This document shows positions 10,309 to 21,600 of a stretch of 64,000 nt of DNA, one piece after another; within the stretch, counting starts at the first letter, position 1; the number at the start of each line of letters is the position of its first letter. Below the pieces are notes generated by a model. It ran no database searches, was not told the DNA's origin, and worked only from the letters and a program-made list of their open reading frames with translations. The position numbers were made by a program, and so were the translations under genes. Where the stretch lies: the NCBI RefSeq assembly GCF_011386835.1, contig NC_088796.1, forward strand, positions 29,405,011 through 29,469,010, in the 5' to 3' direction. Source of the stretch: Chrysemys picta bellii (taxonomy: Eukaryota > Chordata > Testudines > Emydidae).

Positions 10309-11339
10309 ATAGACCCATAATCTTTGGCTGACTTACTGTAGTCCTCAAATAATGATTTAAAAACTTTAAGTTACAGAGAATCCACCATTTACATTAGTTT
10401 AAACCTGCAAGTGACCAATGCCACAGAGGAAGGTGAAACACCCCCAGGGTCTCTTCCAATCTGATCCAGGGGAAATTTTCTTTCTGACCCCAAATGTGGT
10501 GATCAGTTAGACCCTGAGCATGTGGGCAAGACCCACTAGCCAGACACCTAGGAAAGAATTCTTTGTAGTAATTCAGAGAGCCCTCCCAATCCAGTTTCTC
10601 ATCACCGGCCATTGGAGATATTTGTTGCTAGCAGTCGCAGATCAGCTACATGCTATTGTAGGGAGTCTCATACCTCCCCTGCATAAACTTATCAAGCTCA
10701 GTCTTGAAGCCAGTTCAATGTTTTGCGCCCACTGCTCCCTTTAGAAGGCTGTTCTAGACCTTTGCGCCTGCATCTAATTTCAAGCCCAAACTTGTTGATG
10801 GCCAGTTTATATCCATTTGTTCTTGTGCCAACATCGGCACTTAAATAACTCCTCTCCTCCCTCCCTGCTATTTATCCCTCTGATGTATTTATAGAGAACA
10901 ATAATATCTCCCTTCAGACTTTTTTTGGTTATGCTAACCAAGCCAAGCTCTTTCAGCCTCCTTTCATAAGGTAGGTTTTGCATTCCTTGGATCATCCTAA
11001 TAGGTCCTCTCTGCACCTGTTCAAGTTTGAATTCATCTTTCTTAAACATGGGAGATGAGAATTGCACACAGTATTCCAGATGGTCTCACCAGTGCCTTGT
11101 ATAATGGTACTCACACTTGTCTCTACTGAAAATACCTCGCTGGATGTATCCTAGGCCTGCGTCACGTTGATGACTGACTGTCATCCTGTGATCAACCAAT
11201 ACACCCAGGTCTTTTTCCTCTGCTGTCACTTGCAACTGATAAGTCCCCAGTTTATAGCAAAAATTCTTGTTGTTAGTCCCTTGTACTTTGCACTATTAAA
11301 TTTCATCCCATTTCTATTACTCCAGTGTACAAGATTGCC

Positions 11340-11590
11340 CAGTGGATTTGGGGCTTGGAAGATTTGGATTCAGTTCCTGATTCTGCTACAGATTTCCTGT
11401 GTGAAGTCACTGGATCTCTCAGTTCCCCATCTGTGAAATTGGGATAATATTTTGTTTCACCAACCCTTTTGTTTTGCTTATTTAGACTGCAAGTTTTTGG
11501 ACAAGGACTTTTTATTATGACTTGGTCTAGGACAAGGAGATCCCACTCTTGGTTGGGACTTTTAGGTGCTAATGCAGTATAACAATAATT
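11340..11590 (+). repeat. MIR-like SINE with tail, sense
   Basis: 'tctcagttccccatctgtga' and 'aaattgggataatattttg' are the MIR core. 'tagactgcaagtttttggac' and 'ttggttgggacttttaggtg' are the shared tail. Two adjoining decayed pieces of similar type continue to about 11855. Confidence 0.6.
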
Positions 11591-11639
11591 ATTTTGAATA
11601 CATCTGCCATCTAGAGGAACTCACTGTGAGGTTTAGGCT

Positions 11640-11855
11640 CTGTGGTGTGCCTGGGCTGGCAAAAGAGCCCATAAAGTTTGTTTTAGGGACTTTGTATCTA
11701 ACTGTCCCATAACATATGGGAGTTTGCCAAGTCATTCTCTCCTCTGGGTTTCCCAGTGTATCCTGTCTCTGTCTGTCAATTTAGATTACAAATTCTTTAG
11801 TGCAGTAGCTATCTTCATCTTGTCTCGCATATAGTACCAAGAATGATAAATAATG
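11640..11855 (+). repeat. Second decayed SINE with tail, sense
   Basis: 'ctcctctgggtttcccagtg', 'ttagattacaaattctttag' and 'catatagtaccaagaatgat' fit the same SINE core and tail with heavy divergence. Confidence 0.45.
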
Positions 11856-11879
11856 CTAATAGCATATCCAAAATCCAGG

Positions 11880-12180
11880 GCAATAAAATAGAGCACTTAG
11901 TATTTTAATTTTGTTAGCACCTCCAGGCCCTAATGAAGACCAGGACCCTTTTGTGCAATGTAAGGTGTTTTCACAGCAGTAAGCCAATCCCTTCCTCAGA
12001 GAGGTCATGTTCCAATTACATGGACGAAGGGTGGGAGGGTAAACAGGCACAGAGAGAGGAAGTGATTTTCCTACGGTCACTCAGCAGGTTTGTGGCAGAG
12101 CCAGGAATAGAACCCAAGTCTTCTAAGTCCCATGCTACTACTCTAGCCACTGGCCTATACTGCCTCTCTGAGCAGCGCCT
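11880..12180 (-). repeat. MIR-like SINE, antisense
   Basis: Antisense landmarks: 'gcacctccaggccctaatga' (tail), 'aaacaggcacagagagagga', 'tggcagagccaggaatagaa' and 'cccaagtcttctaagtccca'. Near full length. Confidence 0.65.
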
Positions 12181-12539
12181 TGGGAAGGGCATCTAAGCTG
12201 CAGCACCATCCTCCCCTCCATCCTCACTCCTTCCAGTCACAGCTGTGATATGTAGTCCCTAATCCTCTTAAGATCACTTCACAACAACCTCCACCATCAC
12301 CATCCTAAATGTATTTTTTTATAACATTGATACATTTCTGCAAGTGAGCTAATGCACTGGTGGGACAAATGTCTTTTTATGTAGAATGTCTAAAGAATGT
12401 GATTACCTACAAAAGTGTTCCTTTTTCTTTAACAATAACCCAACAGCTTTTAATGAGTACCGTTTTATAAGTGAGGCTAAATCTTTGCATATATAACAGT
12501 AGTCAGACAGAATCTCTACTACTTAATGACTTTCTAATG

Positions 12540-12750
12540 ACTTAATTCAGATTTCAGAGTGGTAGCCGTGTTAGCCTGTATCAGCAAAAAGAAAGAGGAG
12601 TACTTGTGGCACCTTAGAGACTAACAAATTTATTTGAGCTTAAGCTTTCATGGGCTAAAACCCACAAAGAGTTTTAGCCCATGAAAGCTTATGCTCAAAT
12701 AAATTTGTTAGTCTCTAAGGTGCCACAAGTACTCCTCTTTCTTTTTAAGG
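12540..12750. mobile_element. Penelope-like tail, inverted-repeat copy with 19-bp flanking repeat
   Basis: Two opposed copies of the Penelope 3' tail make a hairpin: 'ccttagagactaacaaattt' at about 12611 faces 'aaatttgttagtctctaagg' at about 12702, and 'ttttagcccatgaaagctta' faces its complement. Only the left arm extends into the terminal 'agagtggtagccgtgttagc'. An exact 19-base direct repeat flanks it (acttaatgactttctaatg at 12521-12539 and 12751-12769), consistent with a long target-site duplication. It has no coding part. The family is the one whose larger copy is at 40387-42511. Confidence 0.8.
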
Positions 12751-12844
12751 ACTTAATGACTTTCTAATGGATGCATCATATATTTTCTCTCATTATGCTA
12801 TGTTATATTGTGCCATTGATTTCTGGTAGGTATCTAACCATTAG

Positions 12845-14530
12845 AAAATGGCTCAATTTGAATGACCTATCTTGGAGGACTCATGCTTCCAGTATTGAAA
12901 CATGCTTGGAATTTCTAAATATTATAGATGGCTTCCTAATGCAATGAACGTTGCAGTCAACATGGAGGAATTCTTTATTAGACCTTGTCCTAAGAGATAA
13001 AGAGGAACAGATCACAGAACTAAAAATTCATGGTAGCTTAGGTACAAGTGATCGTGACATGATCACATTTATAATGTGTAAACAAAATAAAATCCAGACC
13101 AGTAGTATATATACTTGATGCTTTAGTAGGGCCAGTTTCACAAAGCTGAAAACAATTTTGAGCCACATCAGCTGGGAGGAAGATTCGGGGCAGGTGTCAC
13201 TGCTTTGCCTCACCTCCCCCATCACAGTCCAGGAGGCTGTGGCCTCAAGAAAAGCCCCTGGTGGCCGCATTTGAGAAACGCTGGACTAGATTAATAAAGA
13301 ATTAAAGGGACATCATATAACTAATGCCAATCAACGTTGGTTTATAGAAAATAAATCCTGTCAAACTGACTTGATATCTTTTTTTGATGAGATTACAAGT
13401 TTGATAACGGTAATGGACGTAATATACTGGGACTCCTGTGAAGTGTCTGATTCAGTACTGCATGACATTTTGACTTAAAAAATAAACTAGAATGATATAA
13501 AATGAACATAGCACATATTAAATAGATTAAAAACTGATTAATAAGTCTCAAAACATAATTGTAAACACGGGTTCATTATCAAGCAGATTGGGGTTCCCTT
13601 GGGATTGGGTCTCAGCCCTAGGCTATTTCATATTTTTATCAGTGACCTGGAAGAAAACATAAAATCATCACTGATGAAGTTTGCCGATGTCCCAAAAATT
13701 GTGGGAACGGCAAATAATGAAAATAGGTCACTGATTCAGAGTGATCTGGATTGCTTGGTAAACTGGGTGCAAGCCAACAATGTGCATTTTAATATGTCTA
13801 AATGTATACATCTTGGAACAAAAGATGTAGGCCATACTTACAGAATGGGGGACTCTATCCTGGGAAGCAGTGACTCTGGAAAAGATTTGGTGTGTCATGG
13901 TGGATAATTGGCTGCACATGAGTGTGACACTGTGGCCAAAATAGCTAATGTGATCCTGGGATACAATCTCAAGTAAGAATAGAGAGGTTATTTTACTTCT
14001 GTATTTGGCACTGCTGGAATACTATGTCCAGTTCTGGTGCCAACCATTCAAGAAGGATATTGATAAATTGGAGAGAGTTCAAAGCAGACCCTTAAGAATA
14101 ATTAAAGGATTAGAAAACATGCCTTAAAGTGATAGACTGAAGGAGCTCAATCTGTTTAGCTTAACAAAGTGAAGGTTAAGGGGTAACTTGATCACAGTCT
14201 AGAAGTACCTACATGGGGAACAAATATTTAATAATGGGCTCTTCGGTCTAGCAGAGAAAGGTATAACATAATTCAATGGCTGGAAGTTGAAGCTGGACGA
14301 ATTCAGACTGGAAGTAAGGCATAATTTTTTGACAGTGAGGGTAATTAACAATTTGGAACAATTTACCATGGGTCATAGTGGATTCTCCATCACGGACTAT
14401 TTTAAAAACAAGATTGGATGTTTTTCTATAAAATATACTCCAGGAGTTACTTTGGGGAAATGCCATGGCCTGTGTTACACAGGAGTTCAAATTAGATGAC
14501 AATGGTCCCTTCTGGCCATGGATTCTTACG
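12845..14530 (+). mobile_element. Decayed sense CR1 LINE
   Basis: From about 12860 it follows the CR1 endonuclease-RT linker ('agtgatcgtgacatgatcac', 'ataatgtgtaaacaaaataa'). An insertion sits at about 13182-13285, and from 13290 the RT runs on with many frameshifts. The frame at 13599-13907 includes FHIFISDLEENIKSSLMKFA followed by DV where the catalytic FADD is expected, so the second catalytic Asp is lost. The tail 'caatggtcccttctggccat' ends it. Much older than the copy at 8522. Confidence 0.85.
13182..13285. mobile_element. hAT-like fragment inside CR1
   Basis: A GC-rich piece ending 'gcatttgagaaacgctgg' (compare TTTGAGAAC..CTG hAT ends) interrupts the CR1. The left end is missing. Confidence 0.4.
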
Positions 14531-14699
14531 AAAAATCTTTCAGAATCACATAATGAATCTCAGTCAGTTAAAATTCAGCCTTACAGGACTGCTTTTACAG
14601 TCTCCTTTAATGGCAACAATACAACTTTGAGTGCTATGTGTAGTGCAGTATTTTGTTCTACTCTAAGGCCTGCTTTACATCTAAAAATTAAATTGATCT

Positions 14700-15025
14700 A
14701 GCTGTCTCGCTTGGGGCTATGAAAAATTGTGCATCCTTTGCAGTGTTGTTAGGTTGACCCCCGTAGATGCCACTAGGTCAAAGGAACAATTCTTCACTAG
14801 ATCTAGCTGCTGCCTCTGGGGGAGGTGGATTACCTACATTGATGGAAAACCCCTTTCTGTTGACATAGGAAGCTGTGCTGCTGTAGTGTAGGTATACGTC
14901 ACTGTAGCTATGCCAGAATAACCCCATAGTGTAGATGCAGTCTACTCTGACAGGCTTTTTCCATCAGTGTAAGAACACCACATTCCCAAACAATACAAGC
15001 TAGGTCAATGGAAGCATTCTTCCAT
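14700..15025. other. Decayed MITE-like sequence
   Basis: It contains pieces such as 'gctgtgctgctgtagtgtag' and 'ccccatagtgtagatgcagt' that resemble the 'gtctacac' MITE family at 15034, 18400 and 49580, but no matching ends are preserved. Confidence 0.35.
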
Positions 15026-15033
15026 CATCATAA

Positions 15034-15319
15034 GTGTGTCTACATTGGGGGCTAGGTCGACATAGTGGGTTTTTTTTGTTTGTTTTTTGTTTGTTTGTTT
15101 TACACTGGTGTATCTACAAAAATAAAGTTGCACCAGTGCAGCCAACGCTTAGTTTAGTCATACGTTGCAGTCAGATAAAAAAGTGAATAACGCTGGTGCA
15201 GCTTACCCAAGTTCCCCCGTGCCCCTTTCTTTTTACTTACCTGTCCAGCATGTCTACATTAGGGGTGAGCACTAATGCAGCTGCACCAGTACAAAAAACC
15301 TAGTGTAGACAAATCCTAA
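15034..15319. mobile_element. 'Gtctacac' MITE-like element
   Basis: The left end gtgtctacattgggggctag and right end ctagtgtagacaaatcct are roughly inverted. Inside are paired 'gcaccagtgcag' and 'ctgcaccagtac' segments. It has no coding potential, and the superfamily is unclear because no target duplication is visible. Confidence 0.45.
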
Positions 15320-15325
15320 AGTTAA

Positions 15326-16190
15326 GGAGCCTTTTGAGTTGACTGTAAATCTGGGCCAATTGAAAATGTTTGTGAAAATCTATCATACAACTTTGTAAAA
15401 ATGAATGGAATTTAGGCTTCTAAGGGCCAGATTTTTAAAGGTATTTAGGCAACTAATTCCTACCCTTTAAAAGATCTGGCTCTTAAGGGCCATGTCCCCT
15501 TTGAAAATGTCATTTTGACACTCTGGAAAAATTTTACCTAGGACCTATAAATTCAGAACATGTGACTAAATACATCTTAAGTGATTTGGGGGAGGGGCAA
15601 GGATGAGGCTATCTCTTGGGTTTTTCTTAAGAGAGAATTATTCAGTCACTGAACATCTTCAGTGTTAATATCTTGGAGTCCTGGATGCCTTTTAAGTTTC
15701 ATATGCAGAGAGCCTTCTATTATGTTAATTCTCTTTCCCTTCAGTAAGCAAGAGTAATTGTACAAAAGAAATGATGTGGGTATCAAAGCTTTGAATTTGG
15801 AAGCAAAGATCTGTGAAGGAAAATAGGTTAATAAATGTTCCTATTTTTAAAGAGGAAAAATCTTTTAGATTAGCTTTGTTGAACTGTAAATAGCTGTGTT
15901 AGAAATGAGTGATTATTTATGACTGGTTATCTGTATCTGTAGCTGGCCAATGCCAACTCACTTATTTTCCAAAGCAAGGTGGCCTATGCTAAGAACTGGT
16001 CTAGATGAGAAAAAATTGATTTTGTTTTAGTTATAATACAGGAATATTTTATTTTTAATGGCACAGAACATAGCTAAGAATAATTGTAGTTGATACAAAA
16101 CAACAAATACTTTGCATTTCATCAAGTTTTTCATCAGAGGTCCTGGAAATGCTTTAACTAAGCATCCAACATCTATGAACTAGATAAGGA
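15326..16190. other. Unique intronic sequence
   Basis: AT-rich; nothing recognised. Confidence 0.45.
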
Positions 16191-16196
16191 ATATTA

Positions 16197-16290
16197 GGGC
16201 TTGTCTACAAATGGAATCGTTCTTGATTAACTCCATGTATGGAGACACTTGTTCCAGATTAAGAATAACTTCTTCTTATTTAGCTGTTTG
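16197..16290. mobile_element. Truncated 'gtctacac' MITE
   Basis: 'agggcttgtctacaaatgga' begins like other members of the family; the right end is missing, replaced by a MIR. Confidence 0.35.
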
Positions 16291-16329
16291 TACCTATCTT
16301 AGGTTTGTCCATGGCCCCATAGCTGCAGT

Positions 16330-16505
16330 GTCTGAGCAGCTCATAATCTTTAATGTATTTATCCTCACAACAACCCTGTGGGGTAGGGCAGTGCTATTAT
16401 CCCCATTTTACAGATGCAGAACCAAGGCTACATAGGAAGTCTGTGGTAGCTCTGCAGATTGAACTGGTCTCCAGAGTCCCAGGCTATTGCCCTAACCAAT
16501 GGACA
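16330..16505 (-). repeat. MIR-like SINE, antisense
   Basis: Clear antisense MIR core: 'tatcctcacaacaaccctgt', 'attatccccattttacagat', then 'agagtcccaggctattgccc'. Confidence 0.75.
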
Positions 16506-17187
16506 TGTCTTCCTCTCTTCCATATCAGGAGACTTTTGCCCAATGGATGGCTGCTTTGGTATGTGCCAGCTGCCTGAGGGCTTCACCTAACTTGCCTAAT
16601 GTGAAGCAATTTGCAGCCATCCTCTTCTTTAATAATTTATTTTATAGTTTATAAAATGGTCTGAATAACACTAATTCTTATAAACCAAGCCTAGAAGAAC
16701 AAGAAGTAACTGAGTCACTACTTTCTGGCCTGATCCAACTCCAATGAAATTGATGGAAAGTCAGACCTTGACTTCAATAGGATTAGGATCATGCTTTAGT
16801 GCCTGTCTAGGATTGCAGCTTCTGCTTCCCACCCCATCCCATCTCCCATAACAGGAAAAACAAATTGCATTTTCCACACAGAAAATGCAAATGAGAGAAT
16901 GGATAATTCTTGAACCAATGGAAAAATCGAGTAAGATAGGCAAATGGAGGGAAAGTAAAACTGTGGAACTGATTAAAAGTCTAGTCATGCATGGATGTGA
17001 GGTATGAAGTTTGGAATCATTTGTGCATCTAAAGGGCTCCCTATCCATAATTTTGTAAATCTTCCTTTGCTGCAATAGCAGACCCGCAGCTGTTCTTGTG
17101 CCTATTCACAAGACTGAGACTTAACAGTGATGTGGAGTGCAATGGAAAAGCTACTGCTTGGAGAAAGAACATTTTAACCATGCGATT
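16506..17187. other. Unique intronic sequence
   Basis: No gene is seen; a 104-codon minus-strand frame at 16761-17075 has no recognisable domain. Confidence 0.4.
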
Positions 17188-17261
17188 AATCGATTGTAAA
17201 GCTAAAAGGGACCATTATGATCTAGTCTGGCCTCCTGTAAAACACAGACCACCACCAATTA
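17188..17261 (-). mobile_element. CR1 3' tail, antisense
   Basis: 'taaaagggaccattatgatc' and 'tagtctggcctcctgtaaaa' are antisense CR1 tail sequence. The adjoining LTR-like element interrupts it. Confidence 0.6.
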
Positions 17262-18211
17262 TGTTATACTAATAAAAGAACACTAACAGGATCTTATAAG
17301 AGGGATAAGGCAAAATGCCGCGTTTATTGCAAATGCAACAGACCGTTATTGCATTCATTCATTCACACAAGCATTTACACAGGTTCTGCAGTAATCAGTT
17401 ATAGTTATCAGCCTTAAGTTGCTCGTGCCAAGTCACTGGCCAGGTGCCCTGGACACGAGGTTGGAGCAGAGTTGTGTCAGATGCGCATCTGATGCTCCTG
17501 GAGGGTGGTTGCAGAACCAGACTCAAAGAACACAATCCCCTGGTTCTGTTCTTATAGGTCTTTGGTCCAATGCAAGTCTATGGGAATTGCCTCGTCATGC
17601 TGGGGTCATGATTGGGGTAACCATTAATCAGTTTGATCAGCAGATGGTACATTTATGACGGGCATATGTTATGTATATGTTATTTTCGAGTCTTCTATTT
17701 CTTCTTGATGCGCTTTGGGTGGGTTCCGGCTTGCCCTCCGGGGGTCATCCAGTTTTCTTCGCCCTGCGTTATTTTCAGCCCGCAGATAGTTTTGACTGGT
17801 ACTAGTTCCTGATCGATCATTTCCCTGTCACAAACACTCACTTCCATGCATTCAGCATTCTCGCATCCAAACTTAACAGGTTTGATTAAATGTTTTTCTT
17901 CCTCTTTACATTGCTAAAGAACATTGCTACAGAAATTACATAGGCACAATCAAGATTACAAGGGATGAGAGGGTCAGTGGCAAAACATCATTGTTTTCCC
18001 AAAGTTCTTATCACCCCCTGGTACAGGCTTTCTGTCCTGTAACAGCATTCTTATCGGTTACTTGCATATTCAGTTCTCTCCAGGCCTTAGATAATTAGTG
18101 TTTTGGCCTTGGGCTTGTTACAGGGATTGCTTCAACAATTCACAGCAGAACTCGAGAAACAGGCAGTGAACAGAGACACAGGGAGGCTTCAGTTAGGCCT
18201 CTAAAACTACA
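17262..18211. mobile_element. Probable solo LTR (endogenous retroelement)
   Basis: About 950 bp bounded by tgttatactaataaaaga and ctctaaaactaca, so TG...CA ends. The base composition differs from the flanks, and it interrupts a CR1 tail. It contains 'cttataagagggataagg', which could be promoter-like, and no gag, pol or env frame. I found no matching target duplication, so the ends are approximate and the orientation is not decided. Confidence 0.5.
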
Positions 18212-18269
18212 TTTGACTATTTTCCTTTATTCATATTTTTTAAAAATCTAACATTATCATATAACTCAT

Positions 18270-18712
18270 TTAGCTTGTCCCAACATAATAAATAGGCTGC
18301 AATTGAGATCAGAGCCTCATTTGCTAGGCCCTGTACGTATACGTAGTAAGGAGTAGTCCATGCCCAAAATTGCTTACAATCTAAATAGACGAAGACAGAG
18401 GGTAGGTCTACACTGTAATTAAACATCCGTGACTAGCCTGGTGCCAGCTGACTTGGGCTAAGGGGCTGTTTAATTGCAGTGTAGATATCCTGAGCCCAAA
18501 TGTCTACACTGCAATTAAACACCCCCTTAGCTCGAGCCCTGCGAACCTGAGTCAGGGCACAGGCCAGCCGTGGGTTTTTAATTGCAGCGTAGACATATCC
18601 TAAGAGTAGGAGGGAAAACTGAGCCACAAAGTGAAGTGGCTAGCTCAGAGTCACACAGCTGAGCCGGGATCAGACCATAGATCTCCTGACTCTCAGTCCA
18701 TTAAACCAACAG
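18270..18712 (-). repeat. MIR-like SINE, antisense, split by a MITE
   Basis: The left piece has 'ctaggccctgtacgtatacg' and 'caaaattgcttacaatctaa'. The right piece resumes after 18602 with 'gggaaaactgagccacaaag', 'gtcacacagctgagccggga' and 'ctcctgactctcagtccatt'. Confidence 0.65.
18400..18602. mobile_element. Palindromic 'gtctacac' MITE in a SINE
   Basis: Ends: gggtaggtctacactgtaat on the left; the right end's complement is 'ggatatgtctacgctgcaat'. A second inner pair of the same motif ('attgcagtgtagatatcc' and 'gtctacactgcaattaaaca') gives the element four related motifs in alternating orientation. Its insertion into the MIR is clear, but the target duplication is not. Confidence 0.65.
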
Positions 18713-19578
18713 CTTTTTAACTTGAGCAATTATTTCTAATATGTAACTGTCTCCCCATTCTTGGTACTGGACTACATTGTGACAGTAAATGTGCTAAATT
18801 ATTCATCTGCATTGTATTTCTAATGTAAAACATTGTTTTAAACTACAAAAAACATAATGTCTTTGCATTAATGTACATACTGTAACTGGGGATCACACTC
18901 TATTTTTTTTTCCTTTTGCTCTGTCTGTATTTTGTTTTGTGCCAAACCAAATTAATAACCTTCAGACATTTATTTGTAATGCACTTTTGGAATTGCCTTA
19001 CCAGAACTTGATTTCATGTCTGGTATTTGTTATGAAAATAGTAACACAGGTTAATTTGTATTACAAACAAGGGCTCTCCAGGTCTTTCTTTTCTGTTTTT
19101 TCTCTCTTAATATGTTTTGAGTCTATTAATTTTATTTCAAGATACTTCGCTGTTGTATGATAATAGCAGCAACCCCTATTTTAATTAATATAAATTATAG
19201 CATGAACAAGATCATTATTAATACTCAATATTCTGTTCTTATGAGTGTGACTTTCAAAATCTATTAGCTAAATTGTGGTCCTGAGAGCCAAAAAAATGCT
19301 GGGGAAGAAAAGGGGGAAGCAGCTGTGGTTAACCCAGCACTAGTGGAGTGGGGGTTATTACACAGAGGAAGAGCTGCTTGCTAGTTCATCCCCCTGCCTT
19401 GTCTGCAGAGCATTTTCTGTTGCATTTTTCGAACGAGTGTTCACTGTTCCAAGTGGCCCCCTTTCCCCATTATTCTGTCTGTGTGTAGTCTGTCTGTGAT
19501 TGCAAGGCTCCGTTGTGTAAAGCATTTATCGTACTTCAGAGGACTATGAGTTGGACTTTTAAAAATCCTCAGTGATGG
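18713..19578. other. Unique intronic sequence
   Basis: AT-rich with T-runs; nothing recognised. Confidence 0.45.
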
Positions 19579-19586
19579 CTCAACTA

Positions 19587-20391
19587 TAGGGTTACCATAT
19601 CTAATAAATAAAAAAAGAGGACCCTCCACGGGCCCTGGCCCCGCCCATTTCCCCACCCCCCTAGCCCCGCCCCTTCCCCGCCCTAACTCCGCCCCCTCCT
19701 CCCTCCCAGCCAGGGGGAAAGGGCTGCCCCAGCGCTACCGGCTTCAGGGTTTGCCGGGCAGCCCCCAGACCCTGCGCCCCCAGCCGGCGCTTCCCCAGCG
19801 CAGCTGGAGCCCGGGAGGGGAAGCGCCCAGCCGGGGGCGCAGGGTCTGGAGGCTGCCCGGCAAACTGTGAAGCCGGCAGCGCTCGGGCTTCGGGCAGCCC
19901 CTATGTCTCCGGACCCTGCGCCCCCAGCCGGGCACTTCCCCTCCCGGGCTCCGGCGGCGCAGGGTCCGGAGGCACGGGGGCTGCCCGAAGCCGGTAGCGC
20001 TCGGGCAGCCCGGCTCTTAAACAGAGCCGAAGAGGAGCAGAGCCTCCAGCCGCGGGGGCTCTGCTCCTCCCCGACTCTTTGGCTCTGTTTAAAAGCCGGG
20101 CTGCCCGAGCGCTACCGGCTTCGGGCAGCCCCCGTGCCTCTGGACCCTGCGCCGCCGGAGCCCGGGAGGGGAAGTGCCTGGTTGGGGGCGCAGGGTCTGG
20201 AGGCACGGGGGCTGCCCGAAGCCGGTAGCGCTTGGGCAGCCCGGCTCTTAAACAGAGCCGAAGAGTCGGGGAGGAGCAGAGCCGCCATTTTCCCGGATAT
20301 GTTCGGCTTTTTGGCAATTCCCCCCGGACGGGGGTTTGACTGCCGAAAAGCCGGACATGTCCTGGGAAAAAGAGGACGTATGGTAACCCTA
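19587..20391 (+). mobile_element. hAT-like MITE, TAGGGTTACC family (copy 1), perfect TSD
   Basis: 805 bp. Ends tagggttaccata and tatggtaaccta-type (tatggtaaccct, then a) are inverted, and both flanks carry ctcaacta (19579-19586 and 20392-20399). The inner right end holds 'gccggacatgtcc'. The interior is about 70% GC by eye and full of opposed copies of a module containing 'ctcttaaacagagccgaaga' and 'cgggcagcccccgtgcctc'. Its long open frames (up to 188 codons) come from this repeat and do not encode a transposase. Other copies: 53952-54851 and 63869 to the end. Confidence 0.88.
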
Positions 20392-20399
20392 CTCAACTA

Positions 20400-20910
20400 T
20401 GCTCCCATTGAAGTCAATAGTAAACCCCATTGACTTCAACTGGAGAAAACTTAGGCTTGCAAAAAGCACTTTTGAAAATCCCTCCCTATCTAAATAGTGG
20501 CTATATACGTGTATAGTGTATGCTGTTTACCCAGCTGCTCTTAGTGGTGGTGTGGTGGGACCATAGCCATGCCCCTGTGCACCCAGACAAAAGCCCCCTT
20601 TTTCAGAATGTGCGTCATTGTGAGCAGCAGTTGCAAGGCCCTACTTGTGCTTAGGGAGGACAAGTAGATGTAATATGGCAGTCTTCTGTACTGGGGTGTG
20701 GGTGGGGATGAGGTGCTCCCTGTGTCCTGTAATTACCACCCTCTCTTGGAGTAGCCATATTTCTGCTCTGGTAGTAATTGGGTCATAGATTCTTTATCTA
20801 ATAGAGGCAAATATGTAGGTAAAATCATGTGGTTCTCTGCAGAGTCTAGCGTGTGTAACATTTTTCAGCAATGTTATAATAAAAAAAGAGAACAATTACT
20901 AGTGACAGTT
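20400..20910. other. Unique intronic sequence
   Basis: It includes the short motif 'cattgaagtcaatag' and its complement at 20405-20445. Nothing else is recognised. Confidence 0.4.
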
Positions 20911-20914
20911 GAGT

Positions 20915-21220
20915 GATCTTAATGTTATATGTAGCAGACAAAGGCATGAGACTCAGTGGCTGGAAGCTGAAGCTAGACAAATTCAGACTAGAAATAGGTG
21001 CATATTTTTAATGGTGGAGATAACTAGCCATTGGAACAACTTACCTAGGGATGTGCTGGATTCTCCGTCACTAGAAGTCTTCAAGTCTGGATATGCTTCT
21101 AAAAGATATTCTGTGGCCTTGATGCAGAAATTACTGTGTGTGGTTCCTGGGCTTCTGTTATGGAGGAGATCAAACCATCTGATCATAATGATCCCTTCTG
21201 CTCTTAGAACCTCTGGGTGA
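20915..21220 (+). mobile_element. CR1 3' end fragment, sense
   Basis: The frame reads NNLPRDVLDSPSLEVFKSGY, the C-terminal end of CR1 ORF2, and the 3' tail 'taatgatcccttctgctctt' follows. Only the last 300 bp remain, with the frame degraded. Confidence 0.8.
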
Positions 21221-21477
21221 AATCTTGGCCCCATTTAACTCAATGGCAAAATTCCATTGACTTCAGTTGGGCCAGGATTTCACTCGATGAATCTATTTAA
21301 TATATTAAAAACTAGGAGGTAAAATCATTGATATTATTTTTACTTTTTGAAGAAAAGTAGAAAGTGAATATGCAGAAATGTATGTACAGGTACAAAGGTG
21401 GGGTTTGCGGGAGTTGTTTGAAGCTGGCTGTGGGATTTTCTTGAAATCTAGGTCAGAGGTGTAATTAGCCAAGTATA

Positions 21478-21600
21478 TAGCAGAAACAAGGTGGGTGAGG
21501 TACTATATTTTATTGGACCAATAATAAAAGGTATTACCTCTCCTACGTTGTCTGCCTCATATCCTGGACCAACATGGCTACACCAACACTGCAAACAAGT
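21478..21600. mobile_element. Penelope-like tail fragment (second family)
   Basis: 'aaggtgggtgaggtactata' and 'ttttattggaccaataataa' face 'ggtattacctctcctacgtt'; 'tcctggaccaacatggctac' closes the fragment, as in Penelope-like tails. This is a different subfamily from the 40 kb element and has no coding part. Confidence 0.5.

Larger units (their letters stand above)
8430..11325 (-). mobile_element. Old antisense CR1 LINE, split by a younger CR1
   Basis: Antisense CR1 sequence occurs at 8430-8521 (3' tail) and continues at 10309-11325. The minus-strand frame at 10807-11067 reads FKKDEFKLEQVQRGPIRMIQ and YERRLKELGLVSITKKSLKG, the C-terminal block of CR1 ORF2 that follows the reverse transcriptase. 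The + strand reads like 'cttgaagccagttcaatgtt' and 'ttatccctctgatgtattta', typical of antisense CR1. The frame is broken by mutations and truncated 5'. It is the host of the sense CR1 at 8522-10308. Confidence 0.85.

Noticed and set aside
12540..12750. Hairpin considered as a microRNA gene
   Set aside because: Arms are Penelope tail copies and the stem is far longer than a microRNA precursor.
19867..20433. 188-codon frame and an overlapping 138-codon antisense frame
   Set aside because: Both arise from inverted GC-rich modules in a MITE; no known domain and no promoter.
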